A stretch of 64,000 nt of DNA from contig JARUPY010000089.1 in assembly GCA_029817715.1 (NCBI GenBank), forward strand, positions 3,113,501-3,177,500. The letters are read 5' to 3'. Source of the stretch: Melastoma dodecandrum. Taxonomy: Eukaryota; Streptophyta; Magnoliopsida; Myrtales; Melastomataceae. Positions 11,376 to 23,013 of this stretch are shown here, piece after piece; the first letter of the stretch is position 1, and each line of letters starts with the position of its first letter. Below the pieces are notes generated by a model, which worked only from the letters and a program-made list of their open reading frames with translations, ran no database searches and was not told the origin of the DNA. The translations under genes were made by a program, and so were the position numbers.

Positions 11376-13325
11376 TTACCTCAGTCTTGGAGTCTCGACT
11401 TCCAAAACTGGCCTTTTGATGGATTCAAATTCGGCTCTAATTGAATTCAGGGCATCAAACAGCTCTTTTACTTTGTCATTATCCTTTCTGCATCAGCACA
11501 TGCTTAAATTCATGTTGTCAAGTGACCATATCGAATCATCCTGAAAGAAATGCAGCTGAGGATAGTTTACCTGGAAATACCATCGTCTTCTACATAAAAT
11601 TGCTGGTTTAAAGCGTCCACCATGCTTAAATTTGGTCAAGAACTTCAAATAGCAGAAAGGCACAGAGGATGCTGACAGTATTCAATTGTAAACATAAGGA
11701 AAGATGCTTAAAATTCCCCGTCTTGCTTTCAATTCAATATTTAAGTATTCATCTTCGGAGTTCCTTCTAGACTTTGAATCCTCCATGCCATCTTTATCCT
11801 CCGTTTCTGGCCTACAAAAGGGTGTAGTTTTAAAGTGTAAGTATCGTGCAAAAGAGAAATAAAATGCAATGCGATCTTCACATGGAATGATTTAACCATG
11901 AATTTCATCAATGTAAGTGGCACGGACACATTATACTATATAAGAGCATTAGTCAGATATTTTAACCTGTCATTGGAACCCAAGACTTGCACCAGCAACC
12001 TTAATGAAGAGAGCGAAGATCTTAGCCCTTCCTAGTCAGAAAATGGAGCCAACCAACGAGACACAACTCAGAAAACAAAAAAGTATCACTAATTAGGAAC
12101 AAGTGAAACTTCTAAAGGGGACAATAAACCCGATCGACAAGGCGAATAAGATGCCTTATAAGAAGACAGTACATTCACAAAGAAATCCCTATATCTTCCT
12201 AATTCTTGACTTCAAGATGCCAATTCCACAGAAAGCAAACTTTTTCATCACCACACGGGTATAATGAAAGATTATCTCGAAATCATAAGAAAAAACATAA
12301 CTACATACTTCGCTTGCTTCTCTGTTTCATCAGAATACAACATCTGAAGGGTCCATGCGTCTTCAAGGAAATTGATCCAAGTATTGACTATATCTGCTTC
12401 CATTCTATATGAGACATTTGATCTTGATAGCTGATCTTCCTGAAGCTTTGTTAGTTAATAATGTTAGTCAGTAAAAATTTTGCTAAATAGGGTAGTTAGT
12501 TTCAAAATTTGTTGACTTATAGGCATTAACCTGTATGAAACAAGTGTCAACCATACATTAATTGAATTCCTTTTCTAGGCGAGTAGAAAGAAACACTGTA
12601 ACCAAGTTTCCCAACTAAAATGGCTGGACGTATCCAGCATTCTACCATATCTTCCTTTTATCCGCCAAATTATAATATAAGGAAGCAAACCTTTTTCATT
12701 TCAGCTTCAAGCTTGGCCTCCTTCTGCTTTTGAAGACCAGCTACCTCCAGAGACAATTCCTAAAGTACACGCACAATTTGTTACTTGATAGAATCACCAC
12801 AGATCATCTATTGGGGACTGGGGAGAGGAGACAACATGATGGACAGAGTAACCACGGCATAACACAGAGTTCCCATTACCTATGAAAATCAAATCATGCG
12901 ACAGTAAGGTCAGTCGAAGGGACTATCCATTTGAACATATGACTAAAAGTTCCCCAATTGTCTTCGGATGACCATCTCCTGAAGAAAAAGGAAAAGCTAA
13001 ATGATGACTGCCGTTTATCCCCCCCCCAACTCTTCAAAAGAAAAGAGAAAAAGAAGTACTCCTATTAGGCAATGGCACCTTTTCGAGTTGGCTCACCTCT
13101 TTCGTCTTTACCAAACCGAAATTGAGTAATTCATCCTTTTGAATACTGCACAAATAAATGGAGAACAAATGAACATACAAAAGCAATTGTAAATATATTT
13201 TCAGGAGAGCAAAGGACGGAACTATTTAAACAACTTATACATAGACCGGTTATCATGTATGCGTTTTTTCTATTTTCGATGATGAGTTTGCTAGGGATTC
13301 TAAATAGAACTTTTAACTTGTCAAC
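11376..13325 (-). CDS. Coiled-coil (SMC-like) plant protein, multi-exon, 5' part not found
   Basis: No single long frame is present, but nine exon-like blocks fit by splice sites and phase: 13325-~13240 (VDKLKVLFRIPSK), 13145-13097 (IQKDELLNFGLVKTKE), 12759-12691 (ELSLEVAGLQKQKEAKLEAE), 12439-12305 (RMEADIVNTWINFLEDAW), ~12240-12190 (ELGRYRDFFVNVLSSYK), 12031-11967 (EGLRSSLSSLRLLVQVLG), 11811-11682 (PETEDKDGMEDSKSRRNSED), 11624-11571 (MVDALNQQFYVEDDGIS) and 11487-11376 (KVKELFDALNSIRAEFESIK). The wording matches an unnamed plant coiled-coil family annotated in Arabidopsis as SMC-like or centrosomal-like (At5g13560/At2g37370 from memory). Function is unknown. The intron after SSYK would need a GC donor, the junction between the 11682-11811 and 11571-11624 blocks is unclear, and a second frame past 11376 also looks coding. 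It may be a decaying gene. No N-terminal half was seen. Confidence 0.6.
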
Positions 13326-13339
13326 CTGCAAGGAAGAAC

Positions 13340-14031
13340 AATCCTCAGTTGTTTAATACATGATGATTTGATGTGGCTATGGCGCCTTAAGTCCATTCTC
13401 AGGAGCATAAGTTTCATCATCTATCAGCAACAGAAGTATTTAATCAACTGGTTTTCATGCAATGGACACAAACTTCAGTATTCTTAAAGCTTCATTAGAC
13501 TAAGCACTGTGCCAGCATGCTACTTGCTATTTGTCCATTTGGGAAAGTATGCAACTTTCATGGAAGCGGCTAAAATCACACGCACGAGATATTAAGTCGT
13601 TTTTCGCATTTTACGAAATTTTTTAGTACTTTTTTTTACGAAATTGTTTAGTTTTACGGAAAATTTTCGTAATGGGCCTACAAACTACGTGAAAGATTTG
13701 TAAAAATATACATGCTTTTACGAAATTTTAAAATAAATTTCATAAAAATATATAAAGGATTTCGTAAAATACGAAAATTTATCGTAAAACTAAAAGATGT
13801 ACGTGGAGGGGGTATAGAAATAGGAAGGGCCGAAACGACTCCATTGTTGGCCCGTCATACTTTTTGTAGTTTGAAAAATTATTACATAGTCCAGAATCAG
13901 TACTCTTATTTTGGACTCTCCACTACAATCCAATAATCTCTCCTTTTTGTATTACTTAGTCCACCAAACCAAGGCCGGCTTCTGAAACTGGAACCCCCAT
14001 CAGTCGCAGCTGCAGTTTGCATTTGTGGCAG
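13340..14031. other. AT-rich intergenic segment
   Basis: At 13590-13800 words such as TTTTACGAAATTTT, TTCGTAAAATACG and TTTAGTACTTTT recur in both orientations. The wording resembles the start of the array at 23680. No gene was recognised. The end of this stretch holds the promoter of the YkgJ-like gene. Confidence 0.5.
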
Positions 14032-14736
14032 ATGTTGACCTCCATCGTCACTCCTCCCAAGTCAACCCTCGCCATGTCCCCCCGTCCTCCTCATAAGCAC
14101 CCCCGTAAACCCACTGTCTCTTCATCCACTTCCACTCCCCCGACTGGGTTCGGAGGGGGCTGTAGAAATAAGGACCTCGTGTGGCGTTGCGTAGAAGGCT
14201 GCGGCGCTTGCTGCAAGCTTGACAAGGATCCCTCCTTCTCTTCTCCAGAAGAGATATTTGACGATCCCAAGGACGTTGAGGTGTCAGTCCCCCCCGGGCT
14301 CTTCTCCTTTCCTCATCCCTTCTTCTGTTGGTCTCGCCTATCACCTGTTTGATAAAAATCTCCCGTTTCCTTTTAATTAATTGTCAGCTGTATAGAAGCA
14401 TGATAGGCCCTGACGGGTGGTGTGTCCACTTCGACAAAACCACTCGCAAATGCACAATATATGCAGGTTTCAGCATCAATATTTCCTTGTGGAGCTCTCT
14501 CTTTATTTCATAGGTGGGGGCTTAGTTTTGTTCGATGCTGTATGTCAGATCGCCCGTATTTCTGCCGTGTTGAGGCTGATGTCTTTAAGTCGTTGTACGG
14601 GATCGAGAAGAAGAGGTTCAACAAGGAGGCATGCGGTTGCTGTAGAGACACCATAAAAGCAATATACGGCCGTCCGTCAAAGGAGTTGGAAAATTTCGAG
14701 AGATCGATTAGGAACCCTGGTGGCCTTAGAGGGTGA
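14032..14736 (+). CDS. YkgJ-family CxxCxxCC zinc/iron-chelating protein
   Basis: Three exons (14032-14280, 14388-14466, 14549-14736) join in phase with GT-AG introns to give 171 residues. The core reads WRCVEGCGACCKL (about residue 49 on), then LYRSMIGPDGWCVHFDKTTR, CTIYADRPYFCRVEADVF, GIEKKRFNKEACGCCRDTIK. The clustered cysteines define the YkgJ/UPF0153 family, thought to bind zinc or an iron-sulphur cluster. Its biochemical role in plants is not known to me. The serine/proline-rich N-terminus (about 45 residues) may be an organelle transit peptide (inference). The ATG at 14032 is the first in frame; one at 14074 is an alternative. No break was seen. Confidence 0.85.
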
Positions 14737-14873
14737 CATGTTGCCCGAACTTCGGGCTTCTAGTCTAGCTGAGGTTTTATATATCATAGTTGTTCTCAGT
14801 CCCATGAAAGCTTTCAATACTAACAACTTTTCTGCTCATCTCAGTTTCTTGGCGATTGCTTTTTTTCTTTTTC

Positions 14874-15005
14874 TTACGCTCCAAGTAAATTGAACCGGTG
14901 CATGGGGTTCTTGATGACCCCGCAAAGCTTCTTCCAGCGCTCGTGGACGTCCTTGGACAATTGCTTGGGCTTGACGTTGAAGTTCTCGTTGAGGTAGCTC
15001 TCCAT
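14874..15005 (-). pseudogene. Orphan first-exon fragment of an autoinhibited Ca2+-ATPase (ACA)
   Basis: An ATG at 15005 opens 43 residues beginning MESYLNENFNVKPKQ and continuing RWKKLCGVIKNP with a basic end, then a TAA at 14874. This is the N-terminal autoinhibitory, calmodulin-binding segment of plant plasma-membrane or endomembrane type IIB Ca2+ pumps (ACA family). In intact genes the sequence continues with an RRFRFTANL-like stretch and the pump itself; none of that is present nearby. It is probably a captured or left-over gene piece rather than a functional gene. Confidence 0.7.
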
Positions 15006-15228
15006 AACTACCCCTTCTGGCCCACCTGAAACAACAAATAACTACAAAGGGAAAGGAACAAAGTCCATCCCCCTCTCCTCTGAAAACAAAATTTTGCCCT
15101 TTTCTCACAATCGATCGGGGAACACAGGAATGCTGAAGAATGGTTTTTCTTGGGGGGAAGGCGGCGGCGGGAGCTGTGGAATTCTTGCGAAGGTTTTGAG
15201 ATTTTTGCTTTTGATTTAAGAGAAGGAG

Positions 15229-16717
15229 ATGGAGACAAGTGCAAGTAGTTTTTCTTCTACGACGCCACCTATATTTGATGGAGAGAACAGTCAAGCTTGA
15301 GCGGTGAAGATGACCGGTTTCAAGGAGGGTAACGATTTGTTGGAAGCAGCGGAAGGTGACTACATCGTGGATGCACTCCCCAACAACCCTATCATCAACT
15401 AGATCCGGTTTCACAAGGAAAGAATCACGAAGAAGGCAAGGGCGAAATCGTACTTCTATGATGCAGTGTCGTTGACAATATTCACAAGGATCATGAAGTT
15501 CCAGACCATGAAGGAGATTTGGAATTTCCTGAAGGAGGAGCATGAAGGTGACGAGAAGATAAGGGGCATGAAGGCCTTCAATTTGATGAGGGAGTTCGAG
15601 AGGCAATAGATGAAGGAGGATGTGGTTGTGAAGGATTTCTCTAACAAATTTTGGCTAACAGAATCAGAGTTATGGGCACATATATGAAGGATGAGCGGAT
15701 TGTGCAGAAGGTTTTTGTGTCGCTGCCAGAACGTTTTGAAGCTACGATTGCTTCGCTGGAGAATACGAGGGATCTATCAGACATAAAGCTGGCGGAGTTG
15801 TTGAGTGCATTGCAGGCTATGAGGAAGGAAATTCCCACAAAGGAAGCCTTACCAGCCAGGTCGAAGATGATGGATTCTGAAAAAGGGAAGAAGCCATGGA
15901 ACCAACAGAAAGGGAATGCAGAAGGTTCAGACAATATTAGATGTTCTGCTGAACAGAGGCGTTCTTCTGAGAGTGGTTCTGCTGATCAGAGAGAAAGGTT
16001 GGATCCGTGCAAACAATGTGGAGGCATAAATCATCAACATTATAAGTGTTGGAGGAGACCAGACATGAAGTATAATAATAATTGTTAAAAGTTGGGACAT
16101 ATTGCAAGGTTTTGTCAAGAGAAAGATTCTAAGCAAGGTGCTACATAAGCTGTTGTGAATCATGAGGTAGAGTATATGTTTACGACATTGTGTTTTGCTA
16201 CCTAATTGACTCATAGATGTTGGTTTGTGGATAGTAGATGTACCCACCACATGACGTATGATGAGAAGTCATTTGCAAGTTTAGATCGAAGTATATGTAC
16301 TAGCGTAAGGATCGGAAACGGTGATTACATCACTGTTGAAGGGAGAGGAGATGTAGTCATTGATGATCCAGAAAGAGCAAAGCTAATCAGTGATGTCCTA
16401 TATGTACCTAAAATTGACCAGAACCTTTTGAGTGTTGGTCAACTTGTAGAGAAGGGGTACATAGTGATGTTTCAAGAAGGGTTTTGTTTGATAGTAAATT
16501 CTTTTAGAAAGGAAATACTCAAGATTCAGATGAAGGAAAAGTGTTAGAGCTTGTGTCACAGAGTCAGCAAGCTATGGCGGCTCAAGTTAATGAAACATAA
16601 TTTTGGCACATAAGGTTTGGGCAATTTCACAGCAAAGATGTAGAGTTTCCGCAGAAGAATGAGATGAAAGAAGGATTTCTAGATTTACAGAATGTTGAGT
16701 CCGACTGTAAAACGTGC
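15229..16717 (+). pseudogene. Ty1/copia gag-protease remnant
   Basis: From ATG 15229 the frame reads ETSASSFSSTTPPIFDGEN, the typical start of a copia gag. UBN2-type gag words follow (MKFQTMKEIWNFLKEEHEGD, LPERFEATIASLENT, LAELLSALQAM), then a zinc-knuckle region (CKQCGGINHQHYKCW, KLGHIARFC) and a protease (CWFVDSRCTHHMTYDE) whose expected D-S-G is D-S-R. Pre-integrase words (FWHIRFGQFHSKDVEF) end near 16717. Stops are present at about 15298, 15401, 15607, 16086, 16147 and 16203. The only long uninterrupted pieces are 15651-16088 and 16206-16547. No flanking LTR was identified on the left. Confidence 0.85.
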
Positions 16718-16730
16718 TTATGGGAAAGCA

Positions 16731-16877
16731 TACATTTGTAATCTTTCTATTATCTTTGAATTCTCCTATAAATAGGAGCTCCTATGTACACATGTATGGT
16801 TGTAAGAAAAGGAATAAAATCCCCTGTTTGTTTATCCGTTACTATCTTTTCCCCTTCCAGTCATTTGTTTTATAACA
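16731..16877 (+). repeat. Truncated 5' LTR of the copia element
   Basis: The sequence from about 16731 to TATAACA at 16877 matches the last two thirds of the LTR at 20999-21219, including the TATA-like CTCCTATAAATAGGAGC. Its first part is replaced by coding sequence of the neighbouring copia remnant. Confidence 0.82.
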
Positions 16878-17002
16878 CGTTAAGCAAGGAAAGAAAAAAA
16901 TCGTCAATTCTTTGTGGAGTTTTGTAAACGGTAATCTCATACGGTAATCTCACTACTTATTTCATATTTTTTTTGTTACATTTATCGAAACCTCACGACA
17001 TT

Positions 17003-17160
17003 CCCTGAAGCGAATCATCGATTCTCCGTAGCGAATCCACGATTTCCCGAAGCGAATCGAAAAGCGAATACACAATTCCCTTAAACGAATCGTTGTTTCC
17101 CCGAAGCGAATTCTTGATTCCTCAAAGTGCATTATCAATTCCCAGAAGGGGATTATCAGT
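17003..17160 (+). repeat. Degenerate tandem repeat, CGAAGCGAATC-type units
   Basis: About six units of roughly 22-28 bases carry the core CCCGAAGCGAATC followed by an ATCGATT-like block. The units differ by small substitutions. It lies in the leader of the copia element, where gag would be expected. Confidence 0.7.
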
Positions 17161-17586
17161 CGGCGATGTTAATGATTATGGTCGGGATCGACATTATTTT
17201 GTAAGGATCGTCATCCATATGTGAAAAAAAGAAAGAATGGCAAAAAGAAGGTCAATTTGACAAGGTTGTAGAGAAAAAATCTTATCGTTGCATTGGTTAC
17301 GTACCCATCGTACGCTATCGAGAGTCTCGAAAAAAATAATAAAAGATGATCGAGACAGAAAATTTTTATTCCGGTGTTTCTCCCAGTCTCATATAGCCGA
17401 CTTTCTAGTCAAGCATGTAAATAACAAATGGGGTTATTGGAACCCCAACCTCTTGATTAGAAAGCCAAGACTTAAACCACCAAGCCACGAGCATAAATGA
17501 TGTTATTTTTGTAGTTCCCAAAAGAGAATTCTCGAGGAATAAAAAAATGCACTTGTCTGATAGACAACGCCTCAACGCATACTATT

Positions 17587-18650
17587 TTGAAACGCAATAA
17601 ATTCTTTACCGTCTTGGTAATGAACGAAACAAGCGTCAATATGATATGTGGAAGTACAAAAATTGAGGGCTTCGGAAGAGCAAATATCTTATTATACAGA
17701 GGAACAAATATTTGTATCGATAAGGCATTGTATTCCTCTAAGTCTCAAAGAAATTTATTGAGTTTTAAATATATTCGCAGAAATGAATATCAAATTGAGA
17801 CTTCAAGTGAAAATGACAAAGAATATTTGTGTATTACGAGTATAATCTCAGGTAAGAAATGTATATTAGAAAAATTACCCACAGTTTCCTTTGGATTATA
17901 CTATAAGTGTTTGTGAAATACATGCCATTACAAACCAGAAGAATAATTAATCATTCATGTGAGCATATATTGAGAAAGCAGAAGGTTTTTTGACCCAATG
18001 AATTTTCATGTGCCGCTTATTCCCAAGGGAAGTTAATTATAAGGACATCACGATCGAAAATCAGGGTTGAACCATTAAAATTTCTTAAAAGAATACAAGG
18101 TAATATATGTGGGCCTATTCATCCACCATGTGGACCATTCAGATACTTTATGGTATTAATTGACACATCAACTAGATGGTCACATATATGTTTATTATCA
18201 ATTCGTAATCAAGCATTTGGAAGATTGCTTGCTCAAACTATCAAATTACGAGCTCATTTTCCGGATTATCCAATAAAATGTATTCGTTTGGATAATGTAG
18301 GATAATTTACTTCTCAAGCTTTTAATAATTATTGTATATAAATTGGAATAAGTGTTGAACATCTTGTAACACATGTTCACACACAAAATGGCCTTCAGAG
18401 TCATCGGTAGAACGTCTTCAATTAATTACAAGACTATTACTTATGAGAACGAAACTCCCATTTCATGTTTGGGGACATGCTATTTTGCACGAGGCAGTGT
18501 TAATTCGCATCAGACCTATAAATTATAATAAGGTCTCCCCTTTGCAAATGGTTTATGGTCAAGAACCAAATATTTTCCATCTAAGAACTTTTAGGTGTGC
18601 GGTATACGTGCCAATTGCTCCACCATAACGCACAAAGATGGGACCCCCAA
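17587..18650 (+). pseudogene. copia protease end, pre-integrase and integrase, broken
   Basis: The first frame (17587-17916) reads KIEGFGRANILLYRG and ALYSSKSQRNLLSFKYI, the region between protease and integrase. Across stops and frame changes the integrase core follows: GNICGPIHPPCGPFRYFMVL, DTSTRWSHICLLS, IRLDNVG with a stop where the second catalytic Asp region ends, then PFHVWGHAILHEAVLIRIRP and QMVYGQEPNIFHLRTFRCAVY. Several stops make it non-functional. Confidence 0.82.
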
Positions 18651-19229
18651 GGAGATTGGGGATATATGTCGGATATGAATCACCGTCTATAATAAAATAT
18701 TTACAACGTTGACGTGAGATATATTTACAGCACGTTTTGCCGATTGTCGATTTGATGAAATGGCATTTCAGACATTGAAATAATCAGTTCAAAAAAGAAA
18801 TAATCTGGTGTGAGCTGTCATTGGCTCACTATGATCCTCGTACAAAGCAATATGAGCAAGAAGTTCAGAAAATTATTCACTTGTAAAATTTAGCAAATGA
18901 ATTGCCAGATGCTTAAGAAAGTGACTAAGTCTTGTATTCCAGCTGCAAAGGCTCCAATAAGAGTTGATCTCCCTGAAGGACAACCTAGTATTGATAATGA
19001 GCCCAAAATGCAAGTGAAACATGCTAGTCCAGTCGCTTCTAAAGATAAAAATTCTCAAAAAAGAAAGGAAGTAAATGCTCAAACTGAGGAAATAATTACT
19101 CCAGAAGAGCCTCCAGTCATTGAGGATATGATTCCAGAAGAATCACAAATACCTGAAAATGAAGAGATCTCTATCAATTATGTTTTGACCGGAAAGAGAC
19201 GGAATCAAGATAAAATGGACGTCGATTAA

Positions 19230-20884
19230 AATTTGGCATAGGCTATAACATACGATATTGTAAATGAAGACGAGGATCTTGAAGCAGAGTTTGTTAAAGA
19301 ATGCAAAAGAAATGATTAACCAAAATGGAAAGATGCGATTGAAGCAGAATTAAGATCGCTCACAAAACATAAAATTTTTGGACCTGTGTCCGTACACCTG
19401 AAAATATAAAACCGATCGGTTATAAATAGGTATTTGTATGGAAAAGAAATGAGAAAAATGAGATTGTCAGATATAAGGCATGACTTGTCACTCAGGGATT
19501 CTTGCAAAGACCTGGTATTGATATGAGAGACATATTCTCCTGTGGTGGATGCAACAACATTTAGATATTTGATAAGTTTATCAATTCATGAGAAATTGGA
19601 GATGAGATTAATGAATGTCGTTACAACATTCTTATATGGCTATCTTGAGAACGACATATACATGAAACTCCTTGAAGGATTCAAAATGCCTGAAGCATAT
19701 AATTCAGATCGTCGAGACCTTTACTCGGTCAAATTATACGGATCTCTATATGGATTGAAACAATCTGGGCATATGTGGTATAAACGTCTCAGTGAATATT
19801 TATTGAAAAATGGATATCAAAATGATAAAATATGTTCATGTGTGTTTATTAAGGGATCCGAATCACAATTTGCAATAAATGCGATTTATGTCGACGATCT
19901 GAATATTATTGGAACCACTAATGAACTGTCTAAAACAGTTTATTACCTCAAGAAAGAATTTGAGATGAAAGATCTCGGATAAACATATTTATGTATTGGC
20001 TTGCAGATTGAGCATTTAGAAAATGGAATTTTTGTCCCTCAATCTGGTTATACATCAAAAGTGTTGAAAAGATTTTACATGGATAAAGCGCATGCCTTGA
20101 GTAGTCCAATGATCGTGAAATCGCTTAATGTAAATAAAGACCCATTTCGATCTCGAATGAATGATGAAGAACTAATTGGTCCTGAAGTACCATATCTTAG
20201 TGCTATTGGGGCACTAATGTATCTTGCTAGTCATACTAGAGATATATCATTTGCAATGAATTTATTAGCAAGATATAGTTCTTCACAAACTAGGAGACAT
20301 TGGAATGGAATTAAGCATATTTTTCGGTATCTTCGAGGAACTATGGACATGGGATTATATTATCCGTATATGCCTGAAGCAGAATTGATTGGATATGCAG
20401 ATGCAGGATACTTATCCGACCCTCATAATGGTAAATCACAAATGGGTTATTTATTTACATGTAGTGGTACCGCTATATCATGGAATCTATGAAGGAAACA
20501 ATTACCGTCACATCATCTAACTATTCTGAGATTATTGCAATTCATAAAGCCAGTGGAGAATGTGTATGGTTGAGATGAGTTATACATCACATTCGAGGGT
20601 CATGTGGCTTTTCCGTCAATAAGAATTCCCTAACCATTTTATATGAGGATAATGCTGCTTGCATTGCTCAATTAAAGGGAGGATATATCAAAGGTGATCG
20701 AACGCAACATGTATCTCCGAAATTCTTTTTCACCCATGATCTCCAGAAGAGTGGTGATATTGATGTTCAACAAATACGTTCATCAGAAAATCTGACAGAG
20801 TTATTCACAAAAGCGTTGCCTACAACAATTTTTGGAAGGTTGGTGCATAAAATTGGAATGCGCAAACTTGGAGATTTAAAGTGA
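19230..20884 (+). pseudogene. copia reverse transcriptase and RNase H, broken
   Basis: RT wording starts near 19315 and is open in 19542-19982 (MNVVTTFLYGYLENDIYMK, LYGLKQSGHMWYKRL, catalytic AIYVDDLNIIG near 19890). After a stop it continues in 20001-20492 (VPYLSAIGALMYLASHTRD, GYADAGYLSDPHNGKSQMGY). The RNase H end (LTKALPTTIFGRLVHKIG with small changes) reaches a TGA at 20882. The stretch 18897-19229 upstream is a spacer between integrase and RT, charged and lysine/glutamate-rich. Confidence 0.85.
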
Positions 20885-20988
20885 TGTTACTAAAAGGGGA
20901 GTAAATATGCCGTAGTCTTTTTTCCCTTACCGTGGTTTTTTCACGGGGTTTTCCTAGAAAAGTTTTTAACGAGGCATTATCAGACATT

Positions 20989-20998
20989 CAAGGGGGAG
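20989..20998 (+). other. Polypurine tract of the copia element
   Basis: The sequence CAAGGGGGAG lies directly before the TG that opens the 3' LTR at 20999, the place where plus-strand DNA synthesis starts in LTR elements. Confidence 0.8.
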
Positions 20999-21219
20999 TG
21001 TTATAAATATTGTGATTTGAATGTCATTCATTATTATTCTTATTAAAATAGAATGAATTATTACTCTTACGTTACATTTATAATCTTTCTATTACCTTTG
21101 TAATTCTCCTATAAATAGGAGCTCTTATGTACATATGTATGGTTATAAGAAAAGGAATAAAATCCCCCGTTTGTTTATCTCTTACTATCTTTTCCCTTCG
21201 TATCATTTGTTTTATAACA
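20999..21219 (+). repeat. 3' LTR of the copia element
   Basis: The 221-bp LTR starts TGTTATAAATATTG and ends GTTTTATAACA, so its ends form a short inverted repeat TGTTATAA/TTATAACA. It contains the TATA-like CTCCTATAAATAGGAGC near 21105. Confidence 0.88.
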
Positions 21220-21693
21220 GTAGTATTTTTTTTAATAGGTTTTCAGAATTTTTCTCCATTATGTTTCTATCGTCTGCTTTTCCCTTTTCTGTTCATTCTG
21301 GATCTGGCCCAGAAACTTGGAAAATGGGACACTGGGGACTTGCTCCCTACAAAGTTATCAAAAAAAGAAGCCCAATGCTTTACGTTTTTTTTTCTTCCCT
21401 GTGGTTGACCATGTCCATTCCATTTGGAAGTAAATCCCAAACAATCATCTTTTGGGCCTTATACAGCAAAACTCATGGACCAACCACAACCACCACAAGT
21501 ATCTCTCACTCCTGCAATGCACCGCGGGCCCTCTTGCTATGCTCGATTTCTCCTGTCCCACTTTTTCAGCGTCGACGAGTGTGTAAGAGCCAAGCCACGG
21601 AGCCAACTAACTCTCGCCCATCTCGACTCATACTATTATGACATAATACTTTACAAAAAAGGCAAAGCAGTTGGAATCTCATATTTACTCTAT

Positions 21694-23013
21694 TCACGCA
21701 GAGAACACCTTGGTTTCTAATTGATAGGCATAGGTGAAGAAGTTTGGCCAGGAGAGGAACGTCGAGAGCATGCTACTCATGGTGGACGCCCCTATGAGCA
21801 TATTCATCACCACAATTTGCAGTTGAATGGCCTCGAGCGGCGATGCTCCCCCCATTATTAGCCCTGTCATCGCCCCTGGAAGTGTTATCAGCCCCACGGT
21901 TTTGGCATTGTCGAGCACCGGAGACAGCCCAATCACCAGCGCACTCTTCACCTGGTTTATTGTCGCTTGCTTTGGATTTGCTCCCAGGGCCAGTGCTGTC
22001 TCTACCTGTTGGAAAAACAATTAACCCAAGAGCACTTAGAGTTGAATAACAGTGGCAGCAGGCATCAATGCAAAAGTTGGTCCGGAAACAATGCATTTGC
22101 ATTTGAAGCGTTGCCTCCTACTTTTAATTGATTAATTTTGAACTCCTATTGTGTCCCAAACCGATCTTACAGGCGGTGCACCTGACAAATACGGACAGTT
22201 CTGTTGCCCTTCATTCTCTTCCGCGTGCCTAATCAAATAACGTCTAGAGTCGACCAATCAGATAGTGCTATTCCAGCAGCAGACCATCAGAGCAGGATCT
22301 CAAGCATAACAGAGTGAATTTTAGCAGTCTCCAGAATCCAGAACCATTGGTGCTGTTCCCAAGGACTGACCTGATTGATCTGCGACTTGATGTCGTCTCG
22401 GAGCCTCTTCATGGTAACCCCGGTGACGGTCATTGAGTTCCCGATCATCATCCCTGCAACTGGAATGACGTAGCGAGGGGAGAAAGGGAAGACTTTGAGA
22501 AGCAAAAGCAAGGCCATTGTCACCGACGTCCCGGTCAATATGGAAACTCCTGCTATGTACTTCCCCTGAGGCACGTGCTTTGCTCGCTGACCTGCTGTGT
22601 GCCCAGCCACGCACACCTGCAACCCGTTCACCATAAGTTAACCAATTATCGACGCATTCATAACAACATCAGATCCTCTCTGTCCACAATTGTATCCCAG
22701 ATATACAGTTCCATATGCAAAGCAACAAATGAATGAAGAAAGGAAGGCAAGGGGGATCATTGAAAGGGGGAAGGGGGGGGGGGACCATGAAGAGGTAGGC
22801 GATGAGGATCCAGATGCCGTTGGCCTGGCGGAAGATGAAGTCGAGGACGAAGCCGATGATGGAGAGCTGGAGGAAGGCCCTGAAGATGGAATAGAGCATG
22901 TCCTTCTCCAGGTCAAGCCTCTGGAGACGGGAAAGGCAGACAGCCATGAGGACAACCACGAGGGCGGCCACAGGCTTCAGCATCCCATACAGGAAATCGA
23001 TGATAATGGCCAT
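21694..23013 (-). CDS. ALS3: ALS3, ABC-type permease of the UPF0014 family
   Basis: Three exons (23013-22786, 22616-22371, 22005-21694) join in phase into 261 residues, close to the ~270 of Arabidopsis ALS3. Conserved words are FLYGMLKPVAALVVVLMA and IFRAFLQLSIIGFVL in exon 1, AGHTAGQRAKHVPQGKYIAG and GMMIGNSMTVTGVTMKRLRD in exon 2, and VETALALGANPKQAT and TLPGAMTGLIMGGASPLEA in exon 3. Several hydrophobic helices are visible. ALS3 is the membrane half of a bacterial-type ABC transporter that pairs with the nucleotide-binding STAR1. It is needed for aluminium tolerance and acts in the tonoplast or plasma membrane (family knowledge). The first donor, GT followed by a long C run, is weak. The start ATG at 23013 fits the family. 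Confidence 0.94.

Larger units (their letters stand above)
16731..21219 (+). mobile_element. Ty1/copia LTR retrotransposon, degraded
   Basis: The order is partial 5' LTR (16731-16877), a non-coding leader with a tandem repeat, protease, integrase, reverse transcriptase and RNase H, a polypurine tract and a 3' LTR (20999-21219). Integrase before RT is the copia order. The two LTR copies share the blocks CTCCTATAAATAGGAGCTC and ATTTGTTTTATAACA. The first ~75 bases of the 5' LTR are missing where it meets the older copia remnant on its left. No target duplication and no clear primer site were found. Confidence 0.88.
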
